A stretch of 30,479 nt of DNA from OMIS01 sp964443885 (GTDB lineage Bacteria > Patescibacteriota > Microgenomatia > UBA1400 > PJMF01): the NCBI GenBank assembly GCA_964443885.1, contig CAYUES010000009.1, positions 1 to 30,479 of the forward strand, in the 5' to 3' direction. The notes beneath the pieces are model-generated. The model made no database searches, had not been told where the DNA came from, and worked only from the letters and a program-made list of their open reading frames with translations. A program made the position numbers and the translations under genes. Of this stretch, positions 8,535 through 17,093 are shown piece after piece. Each line of letters opens with the position of its first letter. Position 1 is the first letter of the stretch.

Positions 8535-10190
8535 ATGCAAGCAACCTGGACTCAACGAGCAGTAGTATTTGTACGTCGCCACACTATTCTACTGGTGATT
8601 CTTTTGTTTGCTGCTTTTTTCCGTTTCTATCAGTTAGGACAGTTACCGGCTGGACTAGCCTGGGATGAAGCAGCAATTGGCTACAACGGCTACTCAATTA
8701 TGGTAAACGGAACAGATGAGTGGCTCAAGCCGCGTCCGATTTCCTTTAGATCATTTGGCGACTATAAAGCACCTTTAGCAATATATGTCTCAGGAGCGTT
8801 TACGCATCTGTTTGGACTAACACCATTTGGAATACGACTGCCTTTTGCAGTGAGTGGAGTTGCTGCAGTTATCATTGTTTACTGTCTTTTGTACCAGTTA
8901 CTAGAAGGAGTCAGTAAGCGTAGATTGTACTCATTGGCGGGAGCTTTTCTTATTACCTTCTCACCTTGGCACATTCACTTCACTCGGGTTGCATTTGAAT
9001 CTGGTATGGCGTTAACATTTTTACTTGCTGGAGTGCTTTCTATCGTTTTATTTTTGAAAATAAAAAAAGAAGATGCTGATTCTGCAAAATCTTTTATCTT
9101 TTCATCTCTTGCGACACTCAGTTTGGTGGCATCGCTCTACACTTATCATAGTGCGAAAATTGTTACACCACTTCTGACAGTATGTACAGTTCTTTTGTAC
9201 TTTAAAAAAGATATTTTAGCGCACTGGAAAAGTATTGTTTTAGCTTGTGTCGTAGGCTTTGTTACAGTCTGGCCACTAGCTATTGATACGATCTATGGAA
9301 ATGGAGCGGAACGGGCAGAGGTTTTAATTTTTGCAGAGAGCTTGTCAGTGGCTGAGTACTTCACAATTATCAGCAGTAACTTGTTTGCACATCTTTCACC
9401 TTCATTTTTATTCTTTGGTGCGACTGATACACTGCGGCACGGGACAGGTAGTTGGGGTGTGCTTTTATTTACAACCTATCTGCTTGCAGTTCTCGGACTG
9501 GGATTTACCGTAAAGTACTGCTTCAAGAAAGAAAACTCGGTTACTGGCAGTAGCTCAATTTTCTGTAAGATAGGTATCTGGAGTATAAGCGCGGTTCTAA
9601 TTGGGCTCCTACCGGCAGTACTAACACATGAAGTTCCCCATCCCAATAGAGCTTTACTAGCTGTACCTGGATTTTTGGGATTAGCGGTAGTCGGTTTAGA
9701 TGGATTTCTAACGAAAGTACTTTCACTGCCAAGTAATGCAGAGTTTCATTTTACTAAAATGGTGCTCGGTACACTTTTTGCTTTACATATTGTTTTATTC
9801 ATTTCATTTTGGCAGTACTATCTGACTGAGTATCCACACAAAAACAGTGCAGCTTTTCAAGAAGGATACCTAGCGGCATTTTCCTTAGCGAAGGAGTATG
9901 AGCGAGGTGAAAACGGCAAACCAAAAGTTGCTAAAATTATTTTTAGTAGTGAGTATGATCATCCGTATATCTATGCGCTGCTGGCTAAGAAAACTCATCC
10001 CCACTGGTACCAAGGTGGCTCATTGGTTAAGTACGAGTTTACTGATAAAATTTCAGAAGGTGATTTAGGGCGAAGTAACACGTTGGTAGTTCTCACTCAA
10101 GGTACTTTGTTCAATTCTAGAGAACCGACACATCTGATTAGAGATACTGCAGGAAACATTAGATTTGCATTCTATGTAAATGTAGAATAA
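8535..10190 (+). CDS. GT39/PMT-like membrane glycosyltransferase (GT-C), paralogue 1
   Basis: This is a 551-residue polytopic protein with about 11-13 hydrophobic segments. GT-C enzymes of the ArnT/PMT type use polyprenyl-phosphate sugars outside the membrane. The first periplasmic-type loop carries the acidic pair D44-E45 in LAWDEAAIGYNGY, then SFRSFGDYKAP. Later come LRHGTGSWG, a PHPNR motif (P368, H369, R372), WQYYLTEYP, and a soluble C-terminal tail of about 120 residues. The same ordered motifs recur in the genes at 10216, 17094 and 18809, marking a paralogous family in this locus. It starts 6 bases after the previous stop, with AGG overlapping that stop. Glycan or protein acceptor is unknown. 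Confidence 0.85.
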   Translation: MQATWTQRAVVFVRRHTILLVILLFAAFFRFYQLGQLPAGLAWDEAAIGYNGYSIMVNGTDEWLKPRPISFRSFGDYKAPLAIYVSGAFTHLFGLTPFGIRLPFAVSGVAAVIIVYCLLYQLLEGVSKRRLYSLAGAFLITFSPWHIHFTRVAFESGMALTFLLAGVLSIVLFLKIKKEDADSAKSFIFSSLATLSLVASLYTYHSAKIVTPLLTVCTVLLYFKKDILAHWKSIVLACVVGFVTVWPLAIDTIYGNGAERAEVLIFAESLSVAEYFTIISSNLFAHLSPSFLFFGATDTLRHGTGSWGVLLFTTYLLAVLGLGFTVKYCFKKENSVTGSSSIFCKIGIWSISAVLIGLLPAVLTHEVPHPNRALLAVPGFLGLAVVGLDGFLTKVLSLPSNAEFHFTKMVLGTLFALHIVLFISFWQYYLTEYPHKNSAAFQEGYLAAFSLAKEYERGENGKPKVAKIIFSSEYDHPYIYALLAKKTHPHWYQGGSLVKYEFTDKISEGDLGRSNTLVVLTQGTLFNSREPTHLIRDTAGNIRFAFYVNVE

Positions 10191-10215
10191 CGGAGTAGAG
10201 AAACTGGTTGTAGGT

Positions 10216-11925
10216 ATGAAATTTGTATACATAGCGATTTTACTGTTAGCGATTTTTGTTCGTGTTTACGGACTAACTTCATTTCCGCCGAGTTTATATT
10301 GGGAAGAAGTTGCACTAGGCTATGATGCCTACTCAATTGCACAAACCGGCAAGGATTATCATGGAAATTCACTGCCGATCGTGGCTTTCGAGTCTTTTGG
10401 TGACTGGAAACCTTCGGGATACTTTTATGTAGTTGTTCCGTTTGTGTGGCTTTTTGGACTATCCGAGTGGGCAGTGCGACTACCTACCGTTATTGCTGGC
10501 CTACTATTAATTATTGGAACAGCCAAGATTGCGCGTCAAGTTGGTGTGTCACCATTAGTAGCTTTGGGAGTAGGAGCAGTTTCGCCTTGGGCTGTGCAGT
10601 TTTCTCGCGCAGGTTGGGAAGTGATGAGCGCGACTGCTTTGTTGGTCTGGGCAAACTACTTTGCGTTGCAAGCAGTTGGACAAAGAAAAGTTGCCTTAAA
10701 AACTTTACTACTGGCAGTCATTTTATTTGCAGCGTCGATGTACACCTATCATGCAACTCGAGTGATCGTGCCACTCCAACTGATTGGATTAGCTATCTTG
10801 TACCTCTACAAAAATACTCAAGCCACTACTCTATCATGGCTGAAACAACTGCAAGAATTGCTGAGAGAAAACCTCTGGCAGGTCGGAGCAGCGATCGTGC
10901 TACTAGTAGTTCTCGTTTTGCCAATTCTAACTTCGCTCAGCAGTGCAACTACTTCACAACGCTTTCAGGAAACGAGTATTTTTTCTGACATCACCGTTAT
11001 TGAACGAAGCAATCAACTTAAAGAAGCTGCTAACAACTCACTTGTATCAAGAATTTTTTATCACCGCTACGTTTTGTTTTCTGGTGTAGTACTTGCAAAC
11101 TTTGCGTCTCATTTTTCACTCGACTTCCTCTTTTTGAACGGTGATGCAAATCTGCGACACTCACTACAGTTCTATGGGCAACTGTACCATATTGAAGCCC
11201 TATTTCTCTTAGTAGGACTTTTTGTTTGGCTAAGAAAAAAATCTCCAGAAAGAATCTACCTGTTGTATTGGGTAGTGGCTGCTATTATTCCTGCAGCTCT
11301 CACCATTGGTACGCCGCATGCGCTGCGTATCTTGGCGGCGTTGCCAGTATTTCTAGTTATAGTTGCGTTGGGAGTCGAAGTTGTGGCGCAGTTTCTGACT
11401 GCAAAATCACAAGAATTAGTCTCGTTTTATAAACTTGCAGTGCCGAAGAACTGGATATCATTTGCGGTCGTTGCGGTAGTTATTGGTGTATATCTAATCG
11501 AGTTTGTAGGATTTTGGCGATACTACTCAGTAGTCTATCCACAGGTAGCGAGTAGTCAGTGGCAGTATGGGTACAAAGAAATGATTGCTACTGTTGTGAA
11601 GTTACAAACAGAAAATCCGGAACTGCCTGTCTATATAACCCGTGAGCAAGGTAGGCCGGCCATGTACTACTGGTTCTACACCAAGACAAACCCACGCGAA
11701 GTCCAGGCTTTGAATGCCTCGATGCCCAAGGATCAAGCCGAGTTTCTGCAGTATAAAAATGTGTATTTTATTGATCGGGTTGACCAGGTTACTCAGCCGG
11801 GTATTGTGGCAAGTTCAGCAAAGTTTGGTTTGGAACTATCTTCTACTAGAGTTGTAGAAGTACAAGAAGAAATTAAAAATCTTTCAGATGAAGTAGTTTG
11901 GCAAGTACAAATACTTACAGAGTAA
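10216..11925 (+). CDS. GT39/PMT-like membrane glycosyltransferase (GT-C), paralogue 2
   Basis: This 569-residue membrane protein has the same architecture as the gene before it: a first helix at about 3-18, the acidic loop LYWEEVALGYDAYS (28-40), SFGDWKPSGYFY, LRHSLQFYG, a PHALR motif (P367, H368, R371), WRYYSVVYP followed by a GY, and a soluble C-terminal tail. Its first-loop catalytic-type Asp is replaced by Glu (E30), unlike the other three paralogues. It also has Trp in place of Tyr in the FGDYK motif. A 25-base gap separates it from the preceding gene, with no strong Shine-Dalgarno. It should be an extracytoplasmic glycosyltransferase using a lipid-linked sugar, but the Asp-to-Glu change could alter or reduce activity. 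Confidence 0.84.
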   Translation: MKFVYIAILLLAIFVRVYGLTSFPPSLYWEEVALGYDAYSIAQTGKDYHGNSLPIVAFESFGDWKPSGYFYVVVPFVWLFGLSEWAVRLPTVIAGLLLIIGTAKIARQVGVSPLVALGVGAVSPWAVQFSRAGWEVMSATALLVWANYFALQAVGQRKVALKTLLLAVILFAASMYTYHATRVIVPLQLIGLAILYLYKNTQATTLSWLKQLQELLRENLWQVGAAIVLLVVLVLPILTSLSSATTSQRFQETSIFSDITVIERSNQLKEAANNSLVSRIFYHRYVLFSGVVLANFASHFSLDFLFLNGDANLRHSLQFYGQLYHIEALFLLVGLFVWLRKKSPERIYLLYWVVAAIIPAALTIGTPHALRILAALPVFLVIVALGVEVVAQFLTAKSQELVSFYKLAVPKNWISFAVVAVVIGVYLIEFVGFWRYYSVVYPQVASSQWQYGYKEMIATVVKLQTENPELPVYITREQGRPAMYYWFYTKTNPREVQALNASMPKDQAEFLQYKNVYFIDRVDQVTQPGIVASSAKFGLELSSTRVVEVQEEIKNLSDEVVWQVQILTE

Positions 11926-11927
11926 CT

Positions 11928-13520
11928 ATGATAAAACTTCTACAACGATTTGCTACGCCAATCCTCATTTTTACGCTATTTTGTATTATCTCGGGAGTAC
12001 TATTCCTTGGTTTGCGCAAGAACACTCAGTCGTTTAACTTTCAGGATGAAACCGATCATGTCGCAGTTGGTTGGATGATGAACAACTTTGATAAAAGTCT
12101 GTACATTGATCTCTCAACGAATCACCAGCCGATTCCTGTACTACTGGGCGCACTGCTGATGAAAATTATTTCATTTGGAACTCTGTTTGAACTAATCGAG
12201 CGAATTCGTATTAGTATGTTTGTATTTCATTTTCTAGCAGGCGCGTTTCTTGTTTGGCGATTTAAAGAGAAAGGGCTGTTTGCTACGCTCTTAACTCACT
12301 CAGTGGGCTACTATTTTTTTGCTTGGCACGTCCTGGCTGAGAGTATTGCGATCCCGGCAGTTATATACTTAGTTTTACTAGTTTTGGAGCGAGTACTTAC
12401 TAAAACTACAGTAAGTGATCAACAGCGATTGGTTGATACTGTTTTAGCAGCACTTGCATTAGTTTGGTGTGGGTTTACTTTACTACCACTTGCTCCATTT
12501 TGTGTCTTAGCTGCAGGGGCATTATTCTTGACTGCTACCAAAAAAGAGCGTATTTATGCAGCTTCTACTGCGCTAATAGCTGTTGCAGCGATGTTTTCAT
12601 TTATCTCTCCCAGTGATTGGTATCGTGAAACTATTTACAATAATACTCATTTTTGGATTGCCTACGAAGAACCATTATCTGCTGCTCAATGGTTTGCAGT
12701 TGCACTGTTTCCATTTCTATCTTTTTTGAAACCATTCAACAGAAATAGTCTCATGCTGAGTGTTCCGATACTGATCCTTCTAGGTGGATGGCTGTATCGA
12801 TACTTTAAAAATCACAGTTCACTTAAAAAAATTAACTTTACCTATGTATGGAAAGCAGCCTTCGTGTATCTTCTCCTTATTTCACTAAACTCTCGTATCT
12901 ATGAATACCCGGTAGCATTCTGGACAGGCTTTCATTTATATCCATTTATTGCAGGGTTTTTTAGTATCTTTGGTGTAGTATTTTTTGAAACTTTTAAAGC
13001 TAAAAAAGCTCTGCATTCTGCCGCGTTGGTGCTAGTGATACTACCGCTGATAGTTCTTAATACGCCTTGGATTCTGGAGGATAAGGACAAGTTAAATGAG
13101 TACCACGTTCAGTATGGAACTAGAGATTCGTATGCTCAGTTAATTGCTGTTTTCAAAACAGAAGGCGATACATTTTTCTCAGGCTCAGATGGCTATGGAT
13201 ACATGAACATTACGAGTGGTCTGCCAATTGCAGGTCGGCAACTTTTTCACTTACAGTGGGCGTATCGTTCTCCAGAACTACGTACAGAATTTCATGAGAT
13301 GTTGGAGCATACTCCACCGCCATTTGTTTACTTTACTGAAGATACTAGTGGCTATCATACTGACTTCCAACCTGTCTTGAAAGCTGGTTATTCAGAAGTA
13401 CTACAGTATGGTAAGAAAACACACCTATACTTTTCGAATGCAAAAATAGCAAACATCACAGAGCAGCAACGCCAATATATGGAAGAAAAAGACTTTACTT
13501 TTGCTCAATCAGAACTTTAA
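11928..13520 (+). CDS. Unassigned polytopic membrane protein, GT-C-like
   Basis: This 530-residue protein has about 11-12 hydrophobic segments. A first-loop acidic motif FNFQDETDHVAVGW (D40, E41, H44) follows the first helix, and KSLYIDLSTNHQP follows it (NHQP at 65-68). This arrangement is that of GT-C glycosyltransferases, but it lacks the FGDYK and PHxxR motifs of the GT39 paralogues here and I do not recognise a family. The C-terminal 110 residues or so are soluble. ATG 11928 is 2 bases after the preceding stop; an earlier TTG in the previous gene is less likely. Its last 26 bases overlap the end of the convergent gene on the other strand. A glycan polymerase (Wzy-like) role cannot be excluded. 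Confidence 0.75.
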   Translation: MIKLLQRFATPILIFTLFCIISGVLFLGLRKNTQSFNFQDETDHVAVGWMMNNFDKSLYIDLSTNHQPIPVLLGALLMKIISFGTLFELIERIRISMFVFHFLAGAFLVWRFKEKGLFATLLTHSVGYYFFAWHVLAESIAIPAVIYLVLLVLERVLTKTTVSDQQRLVDTVLAALALVWCGFTLLPLAPFCVLAAGALFLTATKKERIYAASTALIAVAAMFSFISPSDWYRETIYNNTHFWIAYEEPLSAAQWFAVALFPFLSFLKPFNRNSLMLSVPILILLGGWLYRYFKNHSSLKKINFTYVWKAAFVYLLLISLNSRIYEYPVAFWTGFHLYPFIAGFFSIFGVVFFETFKAKKALHSAALVLVILPLIVLNTPWILEDKDKLNEYHVQYGTRDSYAQLIAVFKTEGDTFFSGSDGYGYMNITSGLPIAGRQLFHLQWAYRSPELRTEFHEMLEHTPPPFVYFTEDTSGYHTDFQPVLKAGYSEVLQYGKKTHLYFSNAKIANITEQQRQYMEEKDFTFAQSEL

Positions 13521-14907
13521 CTGGAAGCAAACAAGGCTCACTTTCACAGCGTTCAAACGGATACTGCTTTATAGCTAGTAGATTACCAGTAATAACTCCG
13601 AGTAATAAAACTCCCACCGCAACAGTAGTAATTTTTTCAATAATTCTTATTTTTGGGTAAAAGAAAAAAAGTGAAAATGGAATAATTAGAAGAATGGTAA
13701 GTGGACGGAGCAGAGATGAGCTGAACTCAATTCCTGCTAGATCAAAACCTGAAAATCCAAAAAGTAGAAAAACTGTAGCAACGAATAAACTTTTCTTTTC
13801 CCATAGTTGTTGCGCAAAAATCCCTAAGCCAATCGACATAAATGGAATAAGTGGATATCGATACCAGGGCGAGTTGTTAAATTTGCCTGATACTAAGAAA
13901 AGCACGAGTAACCAAGTCATCAGAAACCAAGCAAAAAACTGCTCTTTTTCGGTTTTATCTTTTTTGATTAATACTACAAAGCAACTCAGTAGACCTAAGA
14001 TGTACAGTCCGTCCATAAACTCACCATAAAAAACTGGTTTTACAAAGCTATACACAAATGAACTCAGGTACATGCCGCGAACACCTTGGTTTGTGAGCGT
14101 ATCGATGAAGAAGTGTGAGTTCGTGGACAAACCATATCCAATGTACGTAGCGACTGCAGCGATAGTTGTTCCTACAAATACAGTAACTGCTCGTTTATCT
14201 TTTTTGTACAGTGCCCAACCAGCTAGCATCATTGGTACAGCAAAAGCGGGAATCTTGATCCAACCGCACAAGAAAGCTAAAACAGCAGCCAAGATAAGCT
14301 GCCAGGTTTTTTTACTATCGAGATAGAAAAGGAAACTGAGCATACTGCCTAAGAAGATTGGTGTAAGAAAGTTTTCCAAGTATGACTGCCGGTGGGCAAA
14401 CACAAAGTATGGAGTTGTGGCCAAAAAAAGGAGTGAAAAAAAAGCTGTCTTTGTAGAGAAAAGTTTGCGTGCAAATAAAAACGTAAGAAGTAAGGTAATG
14501 ATACTGGCGAGAAGTGCTGGATATCTAACTATCATATGTGGAAGCTGCTCCACTTGAGTATACCCCAAAAAATGCGCTGGAAGCGAGATCAAAATAGTTC
14601 CAAAAGGTGGATGGTCAAACCACGGCTCTACTATTTTCATCCCAAATCGCAAGTGTGGAACATAGTCCATGTATTGCGAACGCCAAAAAAGCGCGGTGTT
14701 TCCCGAGTCAAAGATTGTGTGACTATGCACGGTACTAGGGTTGGAAATCAAACTATTACCTGTCCAAACATAGTACAAACCGTCATCATTATTATCGATC
14801 GGGAAAATGTCAGCATTATAGGTGCGTAAAAATGCACCAAAGCCGATCAACGCCCATAGCGCGACTGCAATCAGGTACGGCTTAGATTTAACAAGGTAGG
14901 TGTGCAT
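13495..14907 (-). CDS. PMT_2/GT39-like membrane glycosyltransferase (GT-C)
   Basis: This 470-residue protein has a first helix at about 10-27, a first-loop acidic pair in IDNNDDGLYYVW (D41, D42) and the motif FDHPPFG (97-103). A D/E...HPP combination early in the protein is characteristic of PMT_2-type GT-C enzymes, which transfer sugars from polyprenyl-phosphate donors on the outer face. About 10-11 hydrophobic segments follow. Unlike the four plus-strand paralogues it has a very short hydrophilic C-terminus (ESEPCLLPVKVLIEQK) and no large soluble tail. It is transcribed alone on the minus strand from a promoter shared back-to-back with the gene at 14951. Its 3' end overlaps the 3' end of the convergent gene by 26 bases. 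Confidence 0.83.
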   Translation of the reverse strand: MHTYLVKSKPYLIAVALWALIGFGAFLRTYNADIFPIDNNDDGLYYVWTGNSLISNPSTVHSHTIFDSGNTALFWRSQYMDYVPHLRFGMKIVEPWFDHPPFGTILISLPAHFLGYTQVEQLPHMIVRYPALLASIITLLLTFLFARKLFSTKTAFFSLLFLATTPYFVFAHRQSYLENFLTPIFLGSMLSFLFYLDSKKTWQLILAAVLAFLCGWIKIPAFAVPMMLAGWALYKKDKRAVTVFVGTTIAAVATYIGYGLSTNSHFFIDTLTNQGVRGMYLSSFVYSFVKPVFYGEFMDGLYILGLLSCFVVLIKKDKTEKEQFFAWFLMTWLLVLFLVSGKFNNSPWYRYPLIPFMSIGLGIFAQQLWEKKSLFVATVFLLFGFSGFDLAGIEFSSSLLRPLTILLIIPFSLFFFYPKIRIIEKITTVAVGVLLLGVITGNLLAIKQYPFERCESEPCLLPVKVLIEQK

Positions 14908-14918
14908 TACTGAAAAAA

Positions 14919-14924
14919 ATTATA
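14919..14924 (-). promoter_or_regulatory. -10 box for the minus-strand PMT_2-like gene
   Basis: The minus strand reads TATAAT here, 11 bases before the ATG at 14907. The predicted +1 is near 14912, leaving a 5-base leader. No good -35 box is seen. It overlaps the opposite-strand -10 boxes at 14921-14931. Confidence 0.4.
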
Positions 14925-14942
14925 CTATACTAATCACTGGAG
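14921..14942 (+). promoter_or_regulatory. -10 box(es) and Shine-Dalgarno for the 14951 gene
   Basis: Two overlapping TATACT copies (14921-14926 and 14926-14931) can serve as -10 boxes. The second predicts a +1 near 14938. GGAG (14939-14942) lies 8 bases before ATG 14951, which decides that start over an upstream GTG at 14900. This is one of few clear Shine-Dalgarno sites in the window. Confidence 0.4.
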
Positions 14943-14950
14943 TAGGTTAC

Positions 14951-15718
14951 ATGAATAAATCACTTTTGGTAGTACATTCATTCTTGGCACTAGGTGTTGT
15001 AGTTCTTGTGACTGCAGTCGCTATCCGAGAGGTATTAGTGGATGAGTCGTATCAACCAATGTCACTACAGTTATTTGCTGATCCTCTCAGAATCTATCAC
15101 TCACTGCAAAGCGATGCGGCACCAGTTGTAACCGGTCCTACTGATTCAAGTGAAAGCATGCCTGCAACGATTTCTGCAAAGTTTGCTAGAACTTTGTTAC
15201 CAGAACAACTATCTTCAGCACTATATGATTCAAAAACTAAACAAGTAACATTCCTCGATTGCTCAAGAGCTTGCGAAGCAGTTATTTATGCGACAGAGAC
15301 ACAAAAAGAGCTGCGGCGCATTCCATTATTTACAGATGCAAGTAAAGAAGCGGCACTCCAAACGACTGAACTGATGTTTTCAGATCCTACTCATGAACTG
15401 CTCGCATATATTGCACCCAGAAATGAACTCTATGTTATTAACTATACATTGGAGTTACTGCAAACTATTCGATTAGAAAATGAGAGAGATACAGTGGAGT
15501 TTATTGGTTACTTTCCAGATACGCAACAGATGGCATTTTTGTTGCATGAAAAATCAGGCGCTTATAAAGAATTAGTTTTATACTCTGCAAACAAGCCCTC
15601 ACTGCATATTTTGAAGAAACTTGATAGTGATACTGTGGTTACAGTTCATCCAAAAAGCAATGCGTTTACTATTGACGCAGAAATAATTGATTTAGCAGGC
15701 GAGATTGTTTTCAAGTAA
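14951..15718 (+). CDS. Membrane-anchored protein of unknown function
   Basis: I do not recognise this 255-residue protein. It begins MNKSLLVVHSFLALGVVVLV, a single hydrophobic anchor at about 5-26, followed by an extracytoplasmic part rich in beta-type alternation. Several phrases repeat a loose pattern of a hydrophobic strand followed by a polar turn (ALYDSKTKQVTFLD, LLAYIAPRNELYVINY, QMAFLLHEKSGAYKELVLYS), which suggests blades of a beta-propeller, though this is a weak impression. Two Cys lie close together (FLDCSRACEA). It sits as a single plus-strand gene between two inverted membrane glycosyltransferases, with its own promoter and GGAG, and ends 6 bases before the convergent neighbour. 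It may be an accessory surface protein of the locus. Confidence 0.7.
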   Translation: MNKSLLVVHSFLALGVVVLVTAVAIREVLVDESYQPMSLQLFADPLRIYHSLQSDAAPVVTGPTDSSESMPATISAKFARTLLPEQLSSALYDSKTKQVTFLDCSRACEAVIYATETQKELRRIPLFTDASKEAALQTTELMFSDPTHELLAYIAPRNELYVINYTLELLQTIRLENERDTVEFIGYFPDTQQMAFLLHEKSGAYKELVLYSANKPSLHILKKLDSDTVVTVHPKSNAFTIDAEIIDLAGEIVFK

Positions 15719-15724
15719 CTATTT

Positions 15725-17038
15725 TTATTTGCGGCTACCAAAAATTGGATTAGTTTTCACTTCTCTCAGTAGAATAAAGAAGATTGCAAACATTGGGATA
15801 AACCGCAGCGTATCTCGTAATAGCGCAACTTCAATCTTTCCAAACACCATAAAATTATTTTTGATGTGCAACCAAGTTGTGAGATCGAGCAGTAACATCA
15901 AGCAACAAAGTGCGATAACTGTGTACCACATTTTTTTGGTTGCAAATGGAAATAAAATAAATGGCGGAATGTACCAAATGTGAAATGGTTGCGAAAAAAT
16001 CTTGGCAGCTACAAATAAATAGAAAATATAGAGTGCATAAAAAAGTAGGCCGAAGGCAACAGTTTTTGTAGGATCAAGTTTATTTTGCGCAAACAAAAAC
16101 TTGTGTACCTCACTAATTTGTAGGGGCAGCTTAGTGACACGGGTGTGAATGAGATAGACACAGTACAGGAGAAGTGCTAAGAGCCCAGCAGGAAATACCA
16201 CTTTATTAATAGCAGTAACGCGCTCCGAAACAGGTCCTTGGTACTCAAAATCTGGAGCTACCATCCGCTGTTCCTCAGTATTTGTAAAACTATCGATCCA
16301 ACGAATAATATGAGCAGGAAAAGCTGCATACTTAATCGGGCGATTGTTGTTGTGAATGAACGATACCTGCAGAGACGAACGATACATCGCGAGTGGAACT
16401 CCCCAAACTAGCATAAAACCCAACAGACATGCCAAGATTCTTTTGGTGAGCGTGCCAGAGTTCAGTAGTAAGAAGAGTGGCGCAACTAAAGGAATTGTCA
16501 AAAACTTGATCGCCGTTGAAAGCCAAAAAAAGAACCAAATGGCTGTTGTAGAAATAAAGGTACGAGTTTTTGTAGCAAGCGCTAGGGTGAGCGCAACAGT
16601 GGTACTCGCAGTAAAGACAAGGTCTAAGCCTTCATACAGAAATTCTTTTGCTAAAGTTGTCAGTAGTATATAGAAGACGAGCGACTCTACCCACCGTTTT
16701 TCCAGCCAAGGCAGTTTACGTACGATGTAGATAAGGTATAAAAAGAAAACAGCATCCATCACCATAATTTGCGCGCGATAGTTAGCGTAGTACTGACCAA
16801 TACCAGCTTGATCTAAATGAAGGGGAAACGAGAGTAGTGGAATTGTGGCTGGCGGATACTCATAGAGATGTTCAAGATACGGAGTTAAACCGTAGTACCA
16901 CATATTCGCATAGCGCTCATAATCTGCCTTAACGTCAGAGTAAAACTGCGGTCCATGAGTAAAAATATACCAACGAGATAAAATAAAGACCAACAAGAGA
17001 ATTGGAATAACGAGATTTTTTGGTGCAATTTTAAACAT
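15725..17038 (-). CDS. GT87/DUF2029-like membrane mannosyltransferase (GT-C)
   Basis: This 437-residue protein has about 10-11 hydrophobic segments. After the first helix (about 9-25) comes a first-loop segment with acidic residues, YSDVKADYERYA (D35, D39), then GLTPYLEHLYEYPPA (50-64). The order Asp, Tyr, Gly-x-x-Pro-Tyr, Tyr-Glu-Tyr-Pro-Pro is the signature of GT87, the family of polyprenol-phosphate-mannose-dependent alpha-mannosyltransferases such as mycobacterial PimE. It would act outside the membrane. It ends with a basic tail and converges on the unknown gene at 14951 with 6 bases between stops, leaving no room for a terminator. A DPM1-like donor synthase is encoded at 24442. Family assignment is good; mannose is inferred. 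Confidence 0.8.
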   Translation of the reverse strand: MFKIAPKNLVIPILLLVFILSRWYIFTHGPQFYSDVKADYERYANMWYYGLTPYLEHLYEYPPATIPLLSFPLHLDQAGIGQYYANYRAQIMVMDAVFFLYLIYIVRKLPWLEKRWVESLVFYILLTTLAKEFLYEGLDLVFTASTTVALTLALATKTRTFISTTAIWFFFWLSTAIKFLTIPLVAPLFLLLNSGTLTKRILACLLGFMLVWGVPLAMYRSSLQVSFIHNNNRPIKYAAFPAHIIRWIDSFTNTEEQRMVAPDFEYQGPVSERVTAINKVVFPAGLLALLLYCVYLIHTRVTKLPLQISEVHKFLFAQNKLDPTKTVAFGLLFYALYIFYLFVAAKIFSQPFHIWYIPPFILFPFATKKMWYTVIALCCLMLLLDLTTWLHIKNNFMVFGKIEVALLRDTLRFIPMFAIFFILLREVKTNPIFGSRK

Positions 17039-17049
17039 AGCTAGTGATA

Positions 17050-17055
17050 ATCATA
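17050..17055 (-). promoter_or_regulatory. -10 box for the GT87-like gene
   Basis: The minus strand reads TATGAT 11 bases before the ATG at 17038. The predicted +1 leaves a leader of about 5 bases. GATTAT three bases nearer is an alternative. No Shine-Dalgarno is visible. Confidence 0.3.
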
Positions 17056-17078
17056 CAACAATTAGCTGCTTGAGAATA

Positions 17079-17087
17079 TGCTATTAT
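17079..17087 (+). promoter_or_regulatory. Extended -10 promoter for the second plus-strand run, predicted leaderless
   Basis: TGCTATTAT matches the extended -10 pattern TGn-TATAAT with one mismatch. Seven bases past it is 17094, the A of the ATG. A perfect TATAAT (17085-17090) overlaps it but would place +1 inside the gene. The frame is open upstream to a TTG at 17070, but that stretch is the promoter. Confidence 0.5.
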
Positions 17088-17093
17088 AATCTG

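Noticed and set aside
10446..10988. Plus-strand open frame of 180 codons in another frame
   Set aside because: Fully inside GT39 paralogue 2. The peptide is rich in Ser, Trp and Cys with no fold signature, and the membrane protein in the main frame explains the region.
13694..14029. Plus-strand open frame of 111 codons
   Set aside because: Antisense to the PMT_2-like gene. The peptide is rich in Lys, Ser and Pro without domains, as expected for the complement of a membrane protein gene.
15719..15724. Intrinsic terminator between convergent genes
   Set aside because: The gap is 6 bases and the T-rich stretch nearby has no preceding GC-rich hairpin.
16356..16673. Plus-strand open frame of 105 codons
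   Set aside because: Antisense to the GT87-like gene with no recognisable motif or ribosome binding site.
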